From Algicoccus sp048820935 (lineage in GTDB: Bacteria > Pseudomonadota > Gammaproteobacteria > Burkholderiales > Burkholderiaceae_B): a stretch of 64,000 nucleotides of DNA. Positions within the stretch are counted from its first letter, which is position 1, and each line of letters opens with the position of its first letter. The position numbers and the translations under genes were made by a program. The DNA is taken from assembly GCF_048820935.1 (NCBI RefSeq), contig NZ_JBMERD010000003.1, positions 124,001 through 188,000 of the forward strand, read 5' to 3'. The notes under the pieces were generated by a model. That model searched no databases. It was not told the DNA's origin and was given only the letters and a program-made list of their open reading frames with translations. Positions 17,731-25,879 of the stretch are shown here, piece after piece.

Positions 17731-18261
17731 TCAGTGGCGTGTATCGTTGGGACCAGGGCCAGACGCATCCAGTAAATCCAGATCGCAGTCATCGGAGTCA
17801 TCACCATCTGAATCGTCGTCCTCATCAGAGTCGTCGATTTCAGGTTCGCTCAATGAAAAAGGCAGCAGTGAGATCAGGTCGGGTGCAGCATCAAAGATTT
17901 CGCCTTCTTCATCCAGTCTGATATAGCGTTCCTCTGGGTCTTCTGTGAGCTCAATGGCCCAGAGAAACGCACAATCGAAAGGACCGTCTGAAGCGTCAAT
18001 GCCGCCTTGCTGACCCAGCATGCGGGCATTGGACCCACCCATTTGGACATGTAAAACCGATTGATCGTCAGTCTCTTCGTCTTCGCCTAGTGCGCGTGCA
18101 AAAATTACCCATTCACTGTCTTCGTGGTGACCAACTTCAGCCAGAACCACACAGCCCATATAAGCGCTGAGTGCATCGGCCGTTTGTCCGAGCATGACCA
18201 GCTCAGCGTCCGTGAATCGTAAGGTGGGTGAGGGGTGTGTGGATACAGGGGGTGTGGACAT
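17731..18261 (-). CDS. Acidic protein of unknown function
   Basis: About 176 residues if translation starts at ATG 18261. The frame is open further up, to an ATG at 18360, but that part overlaps the ettA leader. The N-terminal two thirds look like a folded domain (RFTDAELVMLGQTADALSAY, then GHHEDSEWVIFARALG). The last 30 residues are almost all Asp, Glu and Ser. I do not recognise a family. It converges with selO (7 bases apart) and diverges from ettA. The acidic tail could mimic nucleic acid or bind a basic partner, but that is speculation. Confidence 0.65.
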   Translation of the reverse strand: MSTPPVSTHPSPTLRFTDAELVMLGQTADALSAYMGCVVLAEVGHHEDSEWVIFARALGEDEETDDQSVLHVQMGGSNARMLGQQGGIDASDGPFDCAFLWAIELTEDPEERYIRLDEEGEIFDAAPDLISLLPFSLSEPEIDDSDEDDDSDGDDSDDCDLDLLDASGPGPNDTRH

Positions 18262-18408
18262 AGGCAAATCGGGTTTTAAGTGGTTTGTTGAATTAAGGAA
18301 TTGCTCCAGTGTAAAGCAATCGTGCGTGCGATGCGGATGTTTCAGTCTAAGCATTGGCAACGACTACAATACGCGCATGTTCAATGTTCGTTCATGGTGA
18401 CTACTTCA

Positions 18409-20082
18409 ATGTCTCAATTTGTTTTTACGATGAATCGGGTGAGCAAAACAGTGCCCCCGAAGCGACAGATCCTACGGGATATTTCTCTGTCATTTTTTCC
18501 AGGTGCCAAGATTGGTGTGCTGGGATTGAACGGTTCTGGTAAATCGACTTTGTTGAAGATTATGGCCGGAGTCGATACCGAGTTTGAGGGCGAAGCTCGC
18601 CCAATGCCTAATCTCAACGTGGGTTTTTTACCGCAAGAGCCCCAGTTGAACCCAGAACATACGGTACGTGAATCGGTGGAAGAGGGTTTAGGTGCCGTGT
18701 CAGCAGCCCGTAAACGCTTGGATGAAGTGTATGCAGAATACGCAGATCCCGATGCGGATTTTGATAAGCTGGCCACTGAGCAAGCTGAGCTCGAAGCCAT
18801 TATTGCAGCGGCAGCATCTAGTGGTGCCGATGACATTGGCACACAAATGGAAATCGCTGCTGATGCCCTGCGTTTACCCGATTGGGATGCCAAGATTGAA
18901 CATTTGTCTGGCGGTGAAAAAAGACGCGTGGCGCTGTGTCGCTTGTTGATGTCCAAGCCCGATATGTTGTTGCTGGATGAACCGACGAACCATCTGGATG
19001 CAGAAAGTGTGGATTGGTTGGAGCAATTCCTGCAGAAGTTCCCCGGCACTGTCGTGGCAGTGACGCACGATCGCTATTTCTTGGATAACGCCGCGCAGTG
19101 GATTCTTGAATTGGACCGAGGTCATGGCATTCCTTGGAAAGGGAACTACAGCTCTTGGCTTGAACAAAAAGAAGACCGTTTGAAGCAAGAGGAGTCTACG
19201 GAGTCTGCCCGCCAAAAAACCATCAAGCGCGAGCTGGAGTGGGTACGACAAAACCCGAAAGGACGTCAAGCCAAAGCCAAAGCCCGTATGGCGCGTTTTG
19301 AGGAACTCTCCTCGCACGAATACCAAAAGCGCAATGAAACCTCGGAGATCTTTATTCCCGTGGCCGAGCGTCTGGGTAATGAAGTGGTTGAGTTTAAGAA
19401 TGTGTCTAAAGGGTTTGGCGACCGATTGTTGATCGATGATCTGAGCTTTAAAGTACCTGCCGGTGCGATTGTCGGAATTATTGGTCCGAACGGTGCGGGT
19501 AAGTCCACCTTGTTCCGTATGATTACAGGACAAGAAAAACCGGACAGTGGCGAAGTTGTCTTGGGTCAAACCGTCCAAGTTGCCTCAGTGGATCAATCCC
19601 GAGAAAGTCTGGAAGATGGCAAAACAGTTTTTGAAGCGGTTTCGGATGGGTCCGATCTGCTGACGATTGGTCGCTTTGAAATGCCTGCGCGTGCCTATCT
19701 GGGTCGCTTTAACTTCAAAGGCAGTGACCAGAATAAGCCTGTCGGTGCGTTATCGGGTGGTGAGCGTGGCCGCTTGCATTTGGCAAAAACCCTGATGCAG
19801 GGCGGCAACTTGTTGCTGCTGGACGAGCCGTCTAACGACTTGGATGTGGAAACACTGCGTGCACTTGAAGATGCCTTGCTAGAGTTTGCCGGTTCAGTCA
19901 TGGTGATCAGCCACGATCGCTGGTTCTTAGACCGAATTGCCACGCATATTCTAGCGTTCGAAGGTGATTCTCAGGTTGTCTTCTTTAACGGGAACTATCA
20001 GGAGTACGAGGCCGATAAGCGTCAGCGTCTGGGTGAGGCCGGTGCTGCGCCTAAACGCATCCGCTTTAAGCCGTTGCGTTAA
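18409..20082 (+). CDS. ettA: Energy-dependent translational throttle protein EttA
   Basis: A 557-residue ABC-F protein with two ATPase domains and no membrane segments. The first Walker A is GLNGSGKST (near residue 37) with LSGGEKRRVALCRLL and LLLDEPTNHLD. The interdomain linker (about 240-310) is rich in Lys/Arg/Glu. The second domain has GPNGAGKST, LSGGERGRLHLAK and LLLDEPSNDLD. EttA binds the ribosomal E site and gates entry into elongation according to ATP/ADP ratio. The start is chosen at ATG 18409 because MSQFVFTMNRVSK matches the family N-terminus and length; ATG 18394 is in frame and possible. Confidence 0.93.
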   Translation: MSQFVFTMNRVSKTVPPKRQILRDISLSFFPGAKIGVLGLNGSGKSTLLKIMAGVDTEFEGEARPMPNLNVGFLPQEPQLNPEHTVRESVEEGLGAVSAARKRLDEVYAEYADPDADFDKLATEQAELEAIIAAAASSGADDIGTQMEIAADALRLPDWDAKIEHLSGGEKRRVALCRLLMSKPDMLLLDEPTNHLDAESVDWLEQFLQKFPGTVVAVTHDRYFLDNAAQWILELDRGHGIPWKGNYSSWLEQKEDRLKQEESTESARQKTIKRELEWVRQNPKGRQAKAKARMARFEELSSHEYQKRNETSEIFIPVAERLGNEVVEFKNVSKGFGDRLLIDDLSFKVPAGAIVGIIGPNGAGKSTLFRMITGQEKPDSGEVVLGQTVQVASVDQSRESLEDGKTVFEAVSDGSDLLTIGRFEMPARAYLGRFNFKGSDQNKPVGALSGGERGRLHLAKTLMQGGNLLLLDEPSNDLDVETLRALEDALLEFAGSVMVISHDRWFLDRIATHILAFEGDSQVVFFNGNYQEYEADKRQRLGEAGAAPKRIRFKPLR

Positions 20083-20121
20083 ATCGATACGCATCAGCCT
20101 ATCTGATGGATCAACAAATTT

Positions 20122-20156
20122 CCCAATTCTGAAACCAGGATTGGGCAGTTTGTTTT
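20122..20156 (+). terminator. Rho-independent terminator after ettA
   Basis: CCCAATTCTG (20122-20131) pairs with CAGGATTGGG (20136-20145) with minor mismatch around a 4-base loop. It is followed by CAGTTTGTTTT, 39 bases after the ettA stop. Confidence 0.75.
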
Positions 20157-20166
20157 AAGCTTCAAG

Positions 20167-20312
20167 TTGTTCACTATTATTTCCATAATATCTAAAAATG
20201 AAAAATATAGTGAGTAGTATTAATATCAAATCAATTGTTGTTTTTCTATTCAAATATTAATTTGTTCATTATAATTATCATTGTTTCCACAAATGTAAAT
20301 TACAGTGAACAA
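20167..20312 (+). promoter_or_regulatory. AT-rich hipBA control region with inverted repeats
   Basis: The region is much richer in A+T than its surroundings. It holds TTGTTCACT (20167-20175) and its perfect complement AGTGAACAA (20304-20312, running into the hipB start codon), plus a near copy TTGTTCATT (20262-20270). TATTATTTCCATAATA (20175-20190) is a hairpin-type palindrome, and TCACTAT/ATAGTGA (20171-20177 and 20207-20213) is a further inverted pair. HipB proteins repress their own operon through spaced palindromic sites, so these repeats are likely operators; the assignment is inferred. Confidence 0.55.
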
Positions 20313-20614
20313 TGTCTGCTTCAAGAACTGCAATTGTTTTTCCGAAGTATCGAGATGCTTTGGCTCTCTTAGGTGAAAACATTAAGTTGGCACGTAAGCG
20401 ACGTAAGCTGACCCAGACGCTCATCTCAGAACGTACGGGAATCAGCCGAGTCACATTGCGCAAAATTGAACAAGGTGACCCCACCGTTTCTATGGGACAT
20501 TATGTGGCTGTATTGGCGCAACTCGGACTTGTGAATGATCTTACACAAGTTGCGCGTGATGATGAGTTTGGACGCAAGCTCCAAGACATCGCACTCTTAA
20601 GGAAAAAGCCATGA
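20312..20614 (+). CDS. hipB: HipB-type antitoxin, XRE-family DNA-binding protein
   Basis: A 100-residue protein with a Cro/C1 helix-turn-helix (about residues 22-75: GENIKLARKRRKLTQTLISE, then ISRVTLRKIEQGDPTVS). It has a short C-terminal tail rich in Lys/Arg. HipB dimers bind operators and neutralise HipA. It overlaps the hipA start by four bases (ATGA), the usual antitoxin-first order. Confidence 0.85.
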   Translation: MSASRTAIVFPKYRDALALLGENIKLARKRRKLTQTLISERTGISRVTLRKIEQGDPTVSMGHYVAVLAQLGLVNDLTQVARDDEFGRKLQDIALLRKKP

Positions 20615-21846
20615 GTCGTCAGGCTCTCGTCTATGCGGACTGGATGGAACTTCACGGACCGCAGTTGGTTGGCACTTTGCGCTCAACTCAGATACGCAAC
20701 CATGAACACTTTAGTTTTAACTATGATGCCGATTGGTTGCAATTGCCGCAAGTGCTACAGGTCGATCCAGAACTCCAGTTGTATTCTGGTGAGCAACATA
20801 GTCAAAACAATAAAAACTTTCGTGCGTTTCTAGATTCATGTCCAGACCGTTGGGGACGGATGTTGATGAGAAGACGAGAGGCGCTACAGGCAGCCTCTGA
20901 AGGCCGTCGCGCTCGAAGCCTACATGAAATTGATTACTTGCTGGGTGTGCATGATTTTTATCGTCAAGGAGCATTGCGATTCAAAGCGACGCCTGAGGGC
21001 GCGTTTTTGGACGATGATGAACGATTAGCTGCACCACCTTTAGCGCAGCTCAAAGAGTTAGAGCATGCCGCTTGGCAAGTTGAAACTCAGAATACGAGTG
21101 ACCCTGATTATGCCAAATGGCTGTACATGCTGATGTCACCCGGCTCTTCGCTGGGTGGTGCGCGACCCAAGGCTAGTGTTGTAGACGTCCACGGTTCACT
21201 CTGGATTGCGAAGTTTCCAAGCCGTTATGACGAGTATGATTTGGCCGCATGGGAGTTTGTGGTATATCGATTGGCGATTGCTGCGGGTATTCAAATGTCG
21301 AGTTGCCGAATTCAAAAATTCAACAGCGCTTGGCATACGTTTTTGACCCAACGTTTTGATCGTTTGCCATCAGGCAGACTTCACTTTACGTCTGCGATGA
21401 CGCAATTGGGGTATTACGATGGAGATTATGAAGCCAGCTACTTGGAGTTGGTTCAGTTTTTGACGGAGTATGGCAGTCGAGTCACCCAGGATCTTGCACA
21501 GCTTTGGCGGCGAATTGTATTTAATATTGCCGTTTCAAATACGGACGATCACTTGCGTAACCATGGATTTATTTTCAGTGAGGGCGGCTGGCAACTCTCA
21601 CCCGCGTACGACATCAATCCGACTTTACACGCACAAGGCCTGCATTTGAATATCGATACAACGGACAATCGTTTGGATTTTGATTTGGCGTTAAGCGTGA
21701 TCGACTATTTTCAGCTCAGTAAAAAAGACGCCGAAGACATTTTGCAGCAGGTTTGTAAGAGTGTTCGGAACTGGCGCACTGAAGCGAACGCCATAGGCAT
21801 TCATCGTGCTGAACAAGATTTGATGGCAGATGCCTTCAGGTATTAG
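20611..21846 (+). CDS. hipA: HipA-family toxin Ser/Thr kinase
   Basis: A 411-residue protein, slightly shorter than the 440-residue E. coli HipA. An N-terminal HipA_N-like domain (to about 115) is followed by the kinase core. The core shows the flexible P-loop GSSLGGARPKASV (about 179-191), the catalytic loop SNTDDHLRNHGF (about 309-320) and the metal-binding YDINPT (about 331). E. coli HipA phosphorylates glutamyl-tRNA synthetase and causes growth arrest and persistence; other HipA proteins have other targets. All catalytic residues look intact. It is coupled to hipB by ATGA. Confidence 0.87.
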   Translation: MSRQALVYADWMELHGPQLVGTLRSTQIRNHEHFSFNYDADWLQLPQVLQVDPELQLYSGEQHSQNNKNFRAFLDSCPDRWGRMLMRRREALQAASEGRRARSLHEIDYLLGVHDFYRQGALRFKATPEGAFLDDDERLAAPPLAQLKELEHAAWQVETQNTSDPDYAKWLYMLMSPGSSLGGARPKASVVDVHGSLWIAKFPSRYDEYDLAAWEFVVYRLAIAAGIQMSSCRIQKFNSAWHTFLTQRFDRLPSGRLHFTSAMTQLGYYDGDYEASYLELVQFLTEYGSRVTQDLAQLWRRIVFNIAVSNTDDHLRNHGFIFSEGGWQLSPAYDINPTLHAQGLHLNIDTTDNRLDFDLALSVIDYFQLSKKDAEDILQQVCKSVRNWRTEANAIGIHRAEQDLMADAFRY

Positions 21847-21862
21847 CTTCTTGTCACTTATT

Positions 21863-21910
21863 GCGCGCCGCCGTCAGTCACTTTCAAGGTGAGAAAGAAC
21901 GGCAGCGCGC
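21863..21910. terminator. GC-rich hairpin between convergent hipA and minE
   Basis: GCGCGCCGCCGT (21863-21874) pairs with ACGGCAGCGCGC (21899-21910) with one mismatch. It lies 17 bases after the hipA stop and about 105 bases beyond the minE stop. It lacks a T-run but is well placed to separate the two convergent units. Between it and minE there is only a direct repeat of TGATACCTG near 21993-22013. Confidence 0.5.
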
Positions 21911-22015
21911 GATGACCGCAGCTGGTGACTGCAGTTGAATGCAAGGATTAGTGATTTTTGCACTTTGTAGTGCTCTCTAAGCAGGCGTTAATTGATACCT
22001 GCGTGATACCTGTGC

Positions 22016-22285
22016 TTAGGCGCTCGGTTCATCCTGCGGCATTTCGATTTTGACTTCGAGAACCTCCAGATCGTCCTGACGCTCCAGATGGACACGAATG
22101 TCATCTGGGTTCACCTTGACGTATTTGGAAATCACTTCGACCAGCTCTTTTTGAAGTTGCGGCAAAAAATCAGGCGACCCTTTGCTGCCACTGGTACGTT
22201 CGCTGGCAATAATGATTTGTAAACGCTCTTTGGCGACGCTGGCAGAGGTTTTTCTCTGACCCAGTAAAAAGGACAGAAAGGACAT
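22016..22285 (-). CDS. minE: Cell division topological specificity factor MinE
   Basis: An 89-residue protein. The N-terminal MinD-activating part is SFLSFLLGQRKTSASVAKERLQIIIA-like, and the C-terminal dimerisation domain has the pattern LQKELVEVISKYVKV and LEVLEVKIEMP. MinE releases MinD ATPase from the membrane and drives the pole-to-pole oscillation that places the Z-ring at mid-cell. Its ATG overlaps the last base of minD, so it is the last gene of minC-minD-minE. Confidence 0.95.
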   Translation of the reverse strand: MSFLSFLLGQRKTSASVAKERLQIIIASERTSGSKGSPDFLPQLQKELVEVISKYVKVNPDDIRVHLERQDDLEVLEVKIEMPQDEPSA

Positions 22286-23100
22286 TACTTACCTCCCAGC
22301 AAGCGCTTAAATAAACCAGGCTTCACATAATCAACAAATTTCAAGGGGCGCTCTTCACCCAAGTAGCGGGCAACGACATCGTCATAAGCTTGTGCCACAT
22401 CCGTGCCTTTCAGGTGAATGGATGGGATACCTTGGTTAGAAGCCTGAAGAATGGCTTCAGATTCAGGAATGACGCCAATCAGTTGGATGCGCAAAATGTC
22501 TTCGATGTCTTTGAGTGACAGCATCTCGCCTTCTTCAACCCGTTTGGGGTTGTAGCGAGTCAGCAAGAGAAACTCTTTCACAGGTTCCTCGGCATTGACA
22601 GCGCGGCGTGATTTTGCGGACAGAATGCCCAGAACGCGGTCTGAGTCACGCACAGACGACACTTCAGGGTTAGTGACGACAATGGCGTCATCCGCAAAAT
22701 AAGCAGCCAGTAATGCGCCCGATTCAATTCCGGCCGGTGAGTCGCACACGATGTATTCAAAGCCCATTTCTTTGAGCTCATCAATGACTTTGCCGACACC
22801 TTCTTGAGACAAGGCGTCTTTGTCACGGGTTTGCGAGGCAGGCAGAATAAAGAGGTTTTCTAATTGTTTATCTTTGATCAGGGCTTGATTCAAAGAAGCT
22901 TCACCTTGAATCACGTTCACGAAGTCGTAGACGACGCGACGCTCGCAGCCCATGATGAGGTCGAGGTTGCGCAGACCGACGTCAAAGTCGATGACGACTG
23001 TCTTGTGACCTCGCATCGCCAAGCCCGAAGAAAAACTGGCACTGGTCGTGGTTTTACCGACCCCGCCTTTACCTGAAGTAATTACCACAATTCGAGTCAT
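22285..23100 (-). CDS. minD: Septum site-determining ATPase MinD
   Basis: A 271-residue ParA/MinD-type ATPase. It has the deviant Walker A KGGVGKTT (signature Lys11, catalytic Lys16), a Walker B-like VVIDFDVGLRNLDL and the C-terminal amphipathic membrane-targeting helix ending GLFKRLLGGK. It binds the inner membrane as an ATP dimer, recruits MinC to block FtsZ at the poles, and is displaced by MinE. It lies 107 bases after minC and directly before minE. Confidence 0.96.
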   Translation of the reverse strand: MTRIVVITSGKGGVGKTTTSASFSSGLAMRGHKTVVIDFDVGLRNLDLIMGCERRVVYDFVNVIQGEASLNQALIKDKQLENLFILPASQTRDKDALSQEGVGKVIDELKEMGFEYIVCDSPAGIESGALLAAYFADDAIVVTNPEVSSVRDSDRVLGILSAKSRRAVNAEEPVKEFLLLTRYNPKRVEEGEMLSLKDIEDILRIQLIGVIPESEAILQASNQGIPSIHLKGTDVAQAYDDVVARYLGEERPLKFVDYVKPGLFKRLLGGK

Positions 23101-23207
23101 GGCACATATATCCTGTTTTGTTTGATGATAAGTGTAATGAAATGCAGAAGCTTCTGTGTTTTAGGGTATCAGATACGATCTGCTGATCATTCATTTTGTT
23201 GGGTATT

Positions 23208-24005
23208 TTAAGCGCTTAGCGACGTGATGCGTAAAGTTTGACCATTTAAATTAATCATGGCGGGTTTTCTGGCAACTTCTGTCTCGAGTGGTCCGTCAAT
23301 AACCCGATAAACACCGGCAATCGCCACGAGTTCGGCATCGAGGCACGTTGTAAAAATCCGTGCCTGTGCATCCCCGCGTGCACCGGCCATCGCTTTGCCT
23401 CGCAAAGGGCCGTAAATGTGGATGTTGCCATCTGCAATGACTTCGGCACCTTGGCTGACCACGCCCATGACAATCAAATCAGTATGGCGCGCATACACCC
23501 GTTGTCCTGACCGCAAAGGCCCCTGAACCACTAGCGTGGGTTGCGCTGCAGCAGGTTCAGCTGTGGGTTTTGCTTGTTCGGGTTGCTGAGCCACACGTTC
23601 GGGTTTGCTGATATCAACGGCCGGAACAGGTGTATTGGCTTCAACGGGTTGGACGACTGAAGCCGCGGTTTGCGTGGCGGTGGTTGTGCTGGGAGTTGCC
23701 CCAGACAGCTCTACACTGTGCAATCCGGCTTCAATTAGGCTGTTTGCCAGTTGCTCGTTGGTGACTGCGCCAATCACGGGAAGTCCGTGCAGCACAAATG
23801 CCTGCGTTAAACGCGCCCAGTCCAGCGGTGCGGTCAGTTCACTGACATCGAGTACAACGGGCTCGCCCTTAAAAAAACTACCGGCTTGCGCCATACGCTG
23901 ATCCAGATCGGTCAGTACGTCATCAAGGTTCTGGCTGCGAATGACGGCGCGAATCGCATAAAGCGTCGCGCCTTTAAAATCGAGGGGATTCACACTATCT
24001 GTCAT
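23208..24005 (-). CDS. minC: Septum site-determining protein MinC
   Basis: About 265 residues. It has an N-terminal FtsZ-inhibiting domain (to about 115), a long Ala/Pro/Thr/Gln-rich linker (about 120-165) and a C-terminal beta-helix (VVQGPLRSGQRVYARHTDLI onward, GNIHIYGPLRGKAMAGA) that dimerises and binds MinD. The start is uncertain: ATG 24005 is chosen, but TTG 24014 would overlap the glnS stop by four bases and give three more residues. Either way it follows glnS so closely that the two are likely co-transcribed. Confidence 0.93.
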   Translation of the reverse strand: MTDSVNPLDFKGATLYAIRAVIRSQNLDDVLTDLDQRMAQAGSFFKGEPVVLDVSELTAPLDWARLTQAFVLHGLPVIGAVTNEQLANSLIEAGLHSVELSGATPSTTTATQTAASVVQPVEANTPVPAVDISKPERVAQQPEQAKPTAEPAAAQPTLVVQGPLRSGQRVYARHTDLIVMGVVSQGAEVIADGNIHIYGPLRGKAMAGARGDAQARIFTTCLDAELVAIAGVYRVIDGPLETEVARKPAMINLNGQTLRITSLSA

Positions 24006-24010
24006 GCTGT

Positions 24011-25774
24011 TCAATTGGTGCGCTTGGCCCAGTTGTCCTTCAATGTGGTGATGCGGTTAATAACGATAGAGCCATCGGCGCTTTGAACGTCATCGTACGC
24101 AAAATAGCCTAAGCGTTCAAATTGCCAGGGACCTGCGTGAAGGTCAACGCCCGGTTCGAGCCAGCCTTGGACGGTCTGCATCGAGTCTGGATTTAAGAGC
24201 GCCAGAAAGTCTTCTTCACGCTCAGGGGCTTCATCCAAGAACAAACGATCGTAGAGCGCAAACTCAACTGGAATGGCGTGTTGCGCGCTCACCCAAGTGA
24301 TGTTGCCTCGGACTTTGACACTGTCTGAACCTGGTGTACCACTGCGTGTGTCGGGCAAGTATTCGGCGTGTACTTCAATGACTTGGCCGTTTTCATCTTT
24401 GACGCAACCTGTGCAACGCACGATATAGCCATACTTCAAACGGACTAAGTTGCCCGGAAATAAGCGGAAGTATTTCTTGGGCGGCGTTTCCATGAAGTCA
24501 TCACGTTCAATCCAGAGTTCACGGGTGAGCATGAATTCTCGTTGACCCGCCTCTTTATTGTGGGGGTGACGGGGCGCCGTACAAAGCTGTGTTTGATCTT
24601 CAGGCCAGTTGGTAATGACCAGTTTTAACGGATCCAGGATGGCCACGGCACGTGGTGCGATGGGATCTAAATCATCACGCAAGGCTTGTTCGAGCACGCT
24701 GTAATCAATGCGGGAGTTGGCTTTAGAAACACCGGTGCGCTCACAAAACAGTTTCAATGAACCAGGGGTGTAACCACGTCGGCGCAAACCGGCGAGTGTC
24801 GGCATACGGGGATCATCCCAACCACTGACGCGCCCGTCTTGAACCAATTTGAGCAGTTTACGTTTACTGGTAATCACATGATTCAGGTTCATTCTTGCGA
24901 ATTCAAACTGACGCGGCAAGGGTCTCGCTAGACAGCCTAAATCAGCCAGTACTTCCAGAGTCCAGTCATAAAACGGGCGCTGATCTTCGAATTCCAGTGT
25001 GCAAATACTGTGCGTGATGCCTTCGAGGGCGTCTTCGATTGGATGTGCCCAGCTGTACATGGGGTAAATACACCAGTCGTTGCCCGTGCGATGATGCTCA
25101 GCGTGACGAATTCGATAAATGACAGGATCCCGAAGGTTGATGTTCGGAGACGTCATGTCGACTTTTGCACGTAAGGCCAAACTGCCGTTTGGATACTTGC
25201 CTTCGCGCATTTCTTGAAACTTCTGCAGTGACTCTTCGACTGGACGATCACGCCAAGGACTGTTGGTGCCTGGTGAGGTGAGTGTGCCGCGAGTTTCACG
25301 GATTTCATCGGGGCTTTGCTCATCGACATAGGCATGACCTGCTTTGATCATTTCAACGGCAAAGCCATACATGACTTCAAAGTAGTCACTTGCAAAAAAC
25401 AAGTGGGACACACCGTCTGTATTCCAGTCGTAACCTAGCCAGTGCACGGCATCAATAATGGCGTCGACGTAGGTTTGTTCTTCTTTTTCTGGGTTGGTGT
25501 CATCAAAGCGCAAATGACAAATGCCGCCATATTGCTGGGCTAACCCAAAGTTTAGCCAAATGCTTTTGGCGTGACCGATGTGCAGAAAGCCGTTGGGTTC
25601 GGGCGGAAACCGTGTACGAATCCGTGCTGTGTCCACAGGCGCTTGCTGTAGCGAGGCCAGTGTGGCAGGTGGCAATTGCCAGCGTTTGCCTTCGAATTTG
25701 TTGTTTTTGAGGTCAGTGTCAATAATCTGACGTATAAAATTGGATGTAGGTGCACCCGAAACTGGATCTGTCAT
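24011..25774 (-). CDS. glnS: Glutaminyl-tRNA synthetase
   Basis: A 587-residue class I synthetase that charges tRNA-Gln with glutamine. It shows PPEPNGFLHIGHAKS (HIGH at about 65-68), the KMSKS-equivalent ITSKRKL near residue 297, and FDDTNPEKE, followed by the two beta-barrel anticodon-binding domains. It is slightly longer than the 554-residue E. coli enzyme. It is the first gene of the minus-strand run glnS-minC-minD-minE. Its presence shows that this organism charges tRNA-Gln directly. Confidence 0.96.
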   Translation of the reverse strand: MTDPVSGAPTSNFIRQIIDTDLKNNKFEGKRWQLPPATLASLQQAPVDTARIRTRFPPEPNGFLHIGHAKSIWLNFGLAQQYGGICHLRFDDTNPEKEEQTYVDAIIDAVHWLGYDWNTDGVSHLFFASDYFEVMYGFAVEMIKAGHAYVDEQSPDEIRETRGTLTSPGTNSPWRDRPVEESLQKFQEMREGKYPNGSLALRAKVDMTSPNINLRDPVIYRIRHAEHHRTGNDWCIYPMYSWAHPIEDALEGITHSICTLEFEDQRPFYDWTLEVLADLGCLARPLPRQFEFARMNLNHVITSKRKLLKLVQDGRVSGWDDPRMPTLAGLRRRGYTPGSLKLFCERTGVSKANSRIDYSVLEQALRDDLDPIAPRAVAILDPLKLVITNWPEDQTQLCTAPRHPHNKEAGQREFMLTRELWIERDDFMETPPKKYFRLFPGNLVRLKYGYIVRCTGCVKDENGQVIEVHAEYLPDTRSGTPGSDSVKVRGNITWVSAQHAIPVEFALYDRLFLDEAPEREEDFLALLNPDSMQTVQGWLEPGVDLHAGPWQFERLGYFAYDDVQSADGSIVINRITTLKDNWAKRTN

Positions 25775-25879
25775 AGAAAAAAGAATAACTCTTGAATCAA
25801 GGGGTATCAGGACGTAAAGTCGTCACCAGAAGCAAATTAAGACCACATTTTGCCATGACACGACTACACTGTTGATCCT

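Noticed and set aside
20083..22015. HipBA as part of a mobile element or defence island
   Set aside because: Apart from the A+T-rich leader there are no integrase, transposase, tRNA target or terminal repeats; the flanking genes ettA and minE are ordinary core genes.
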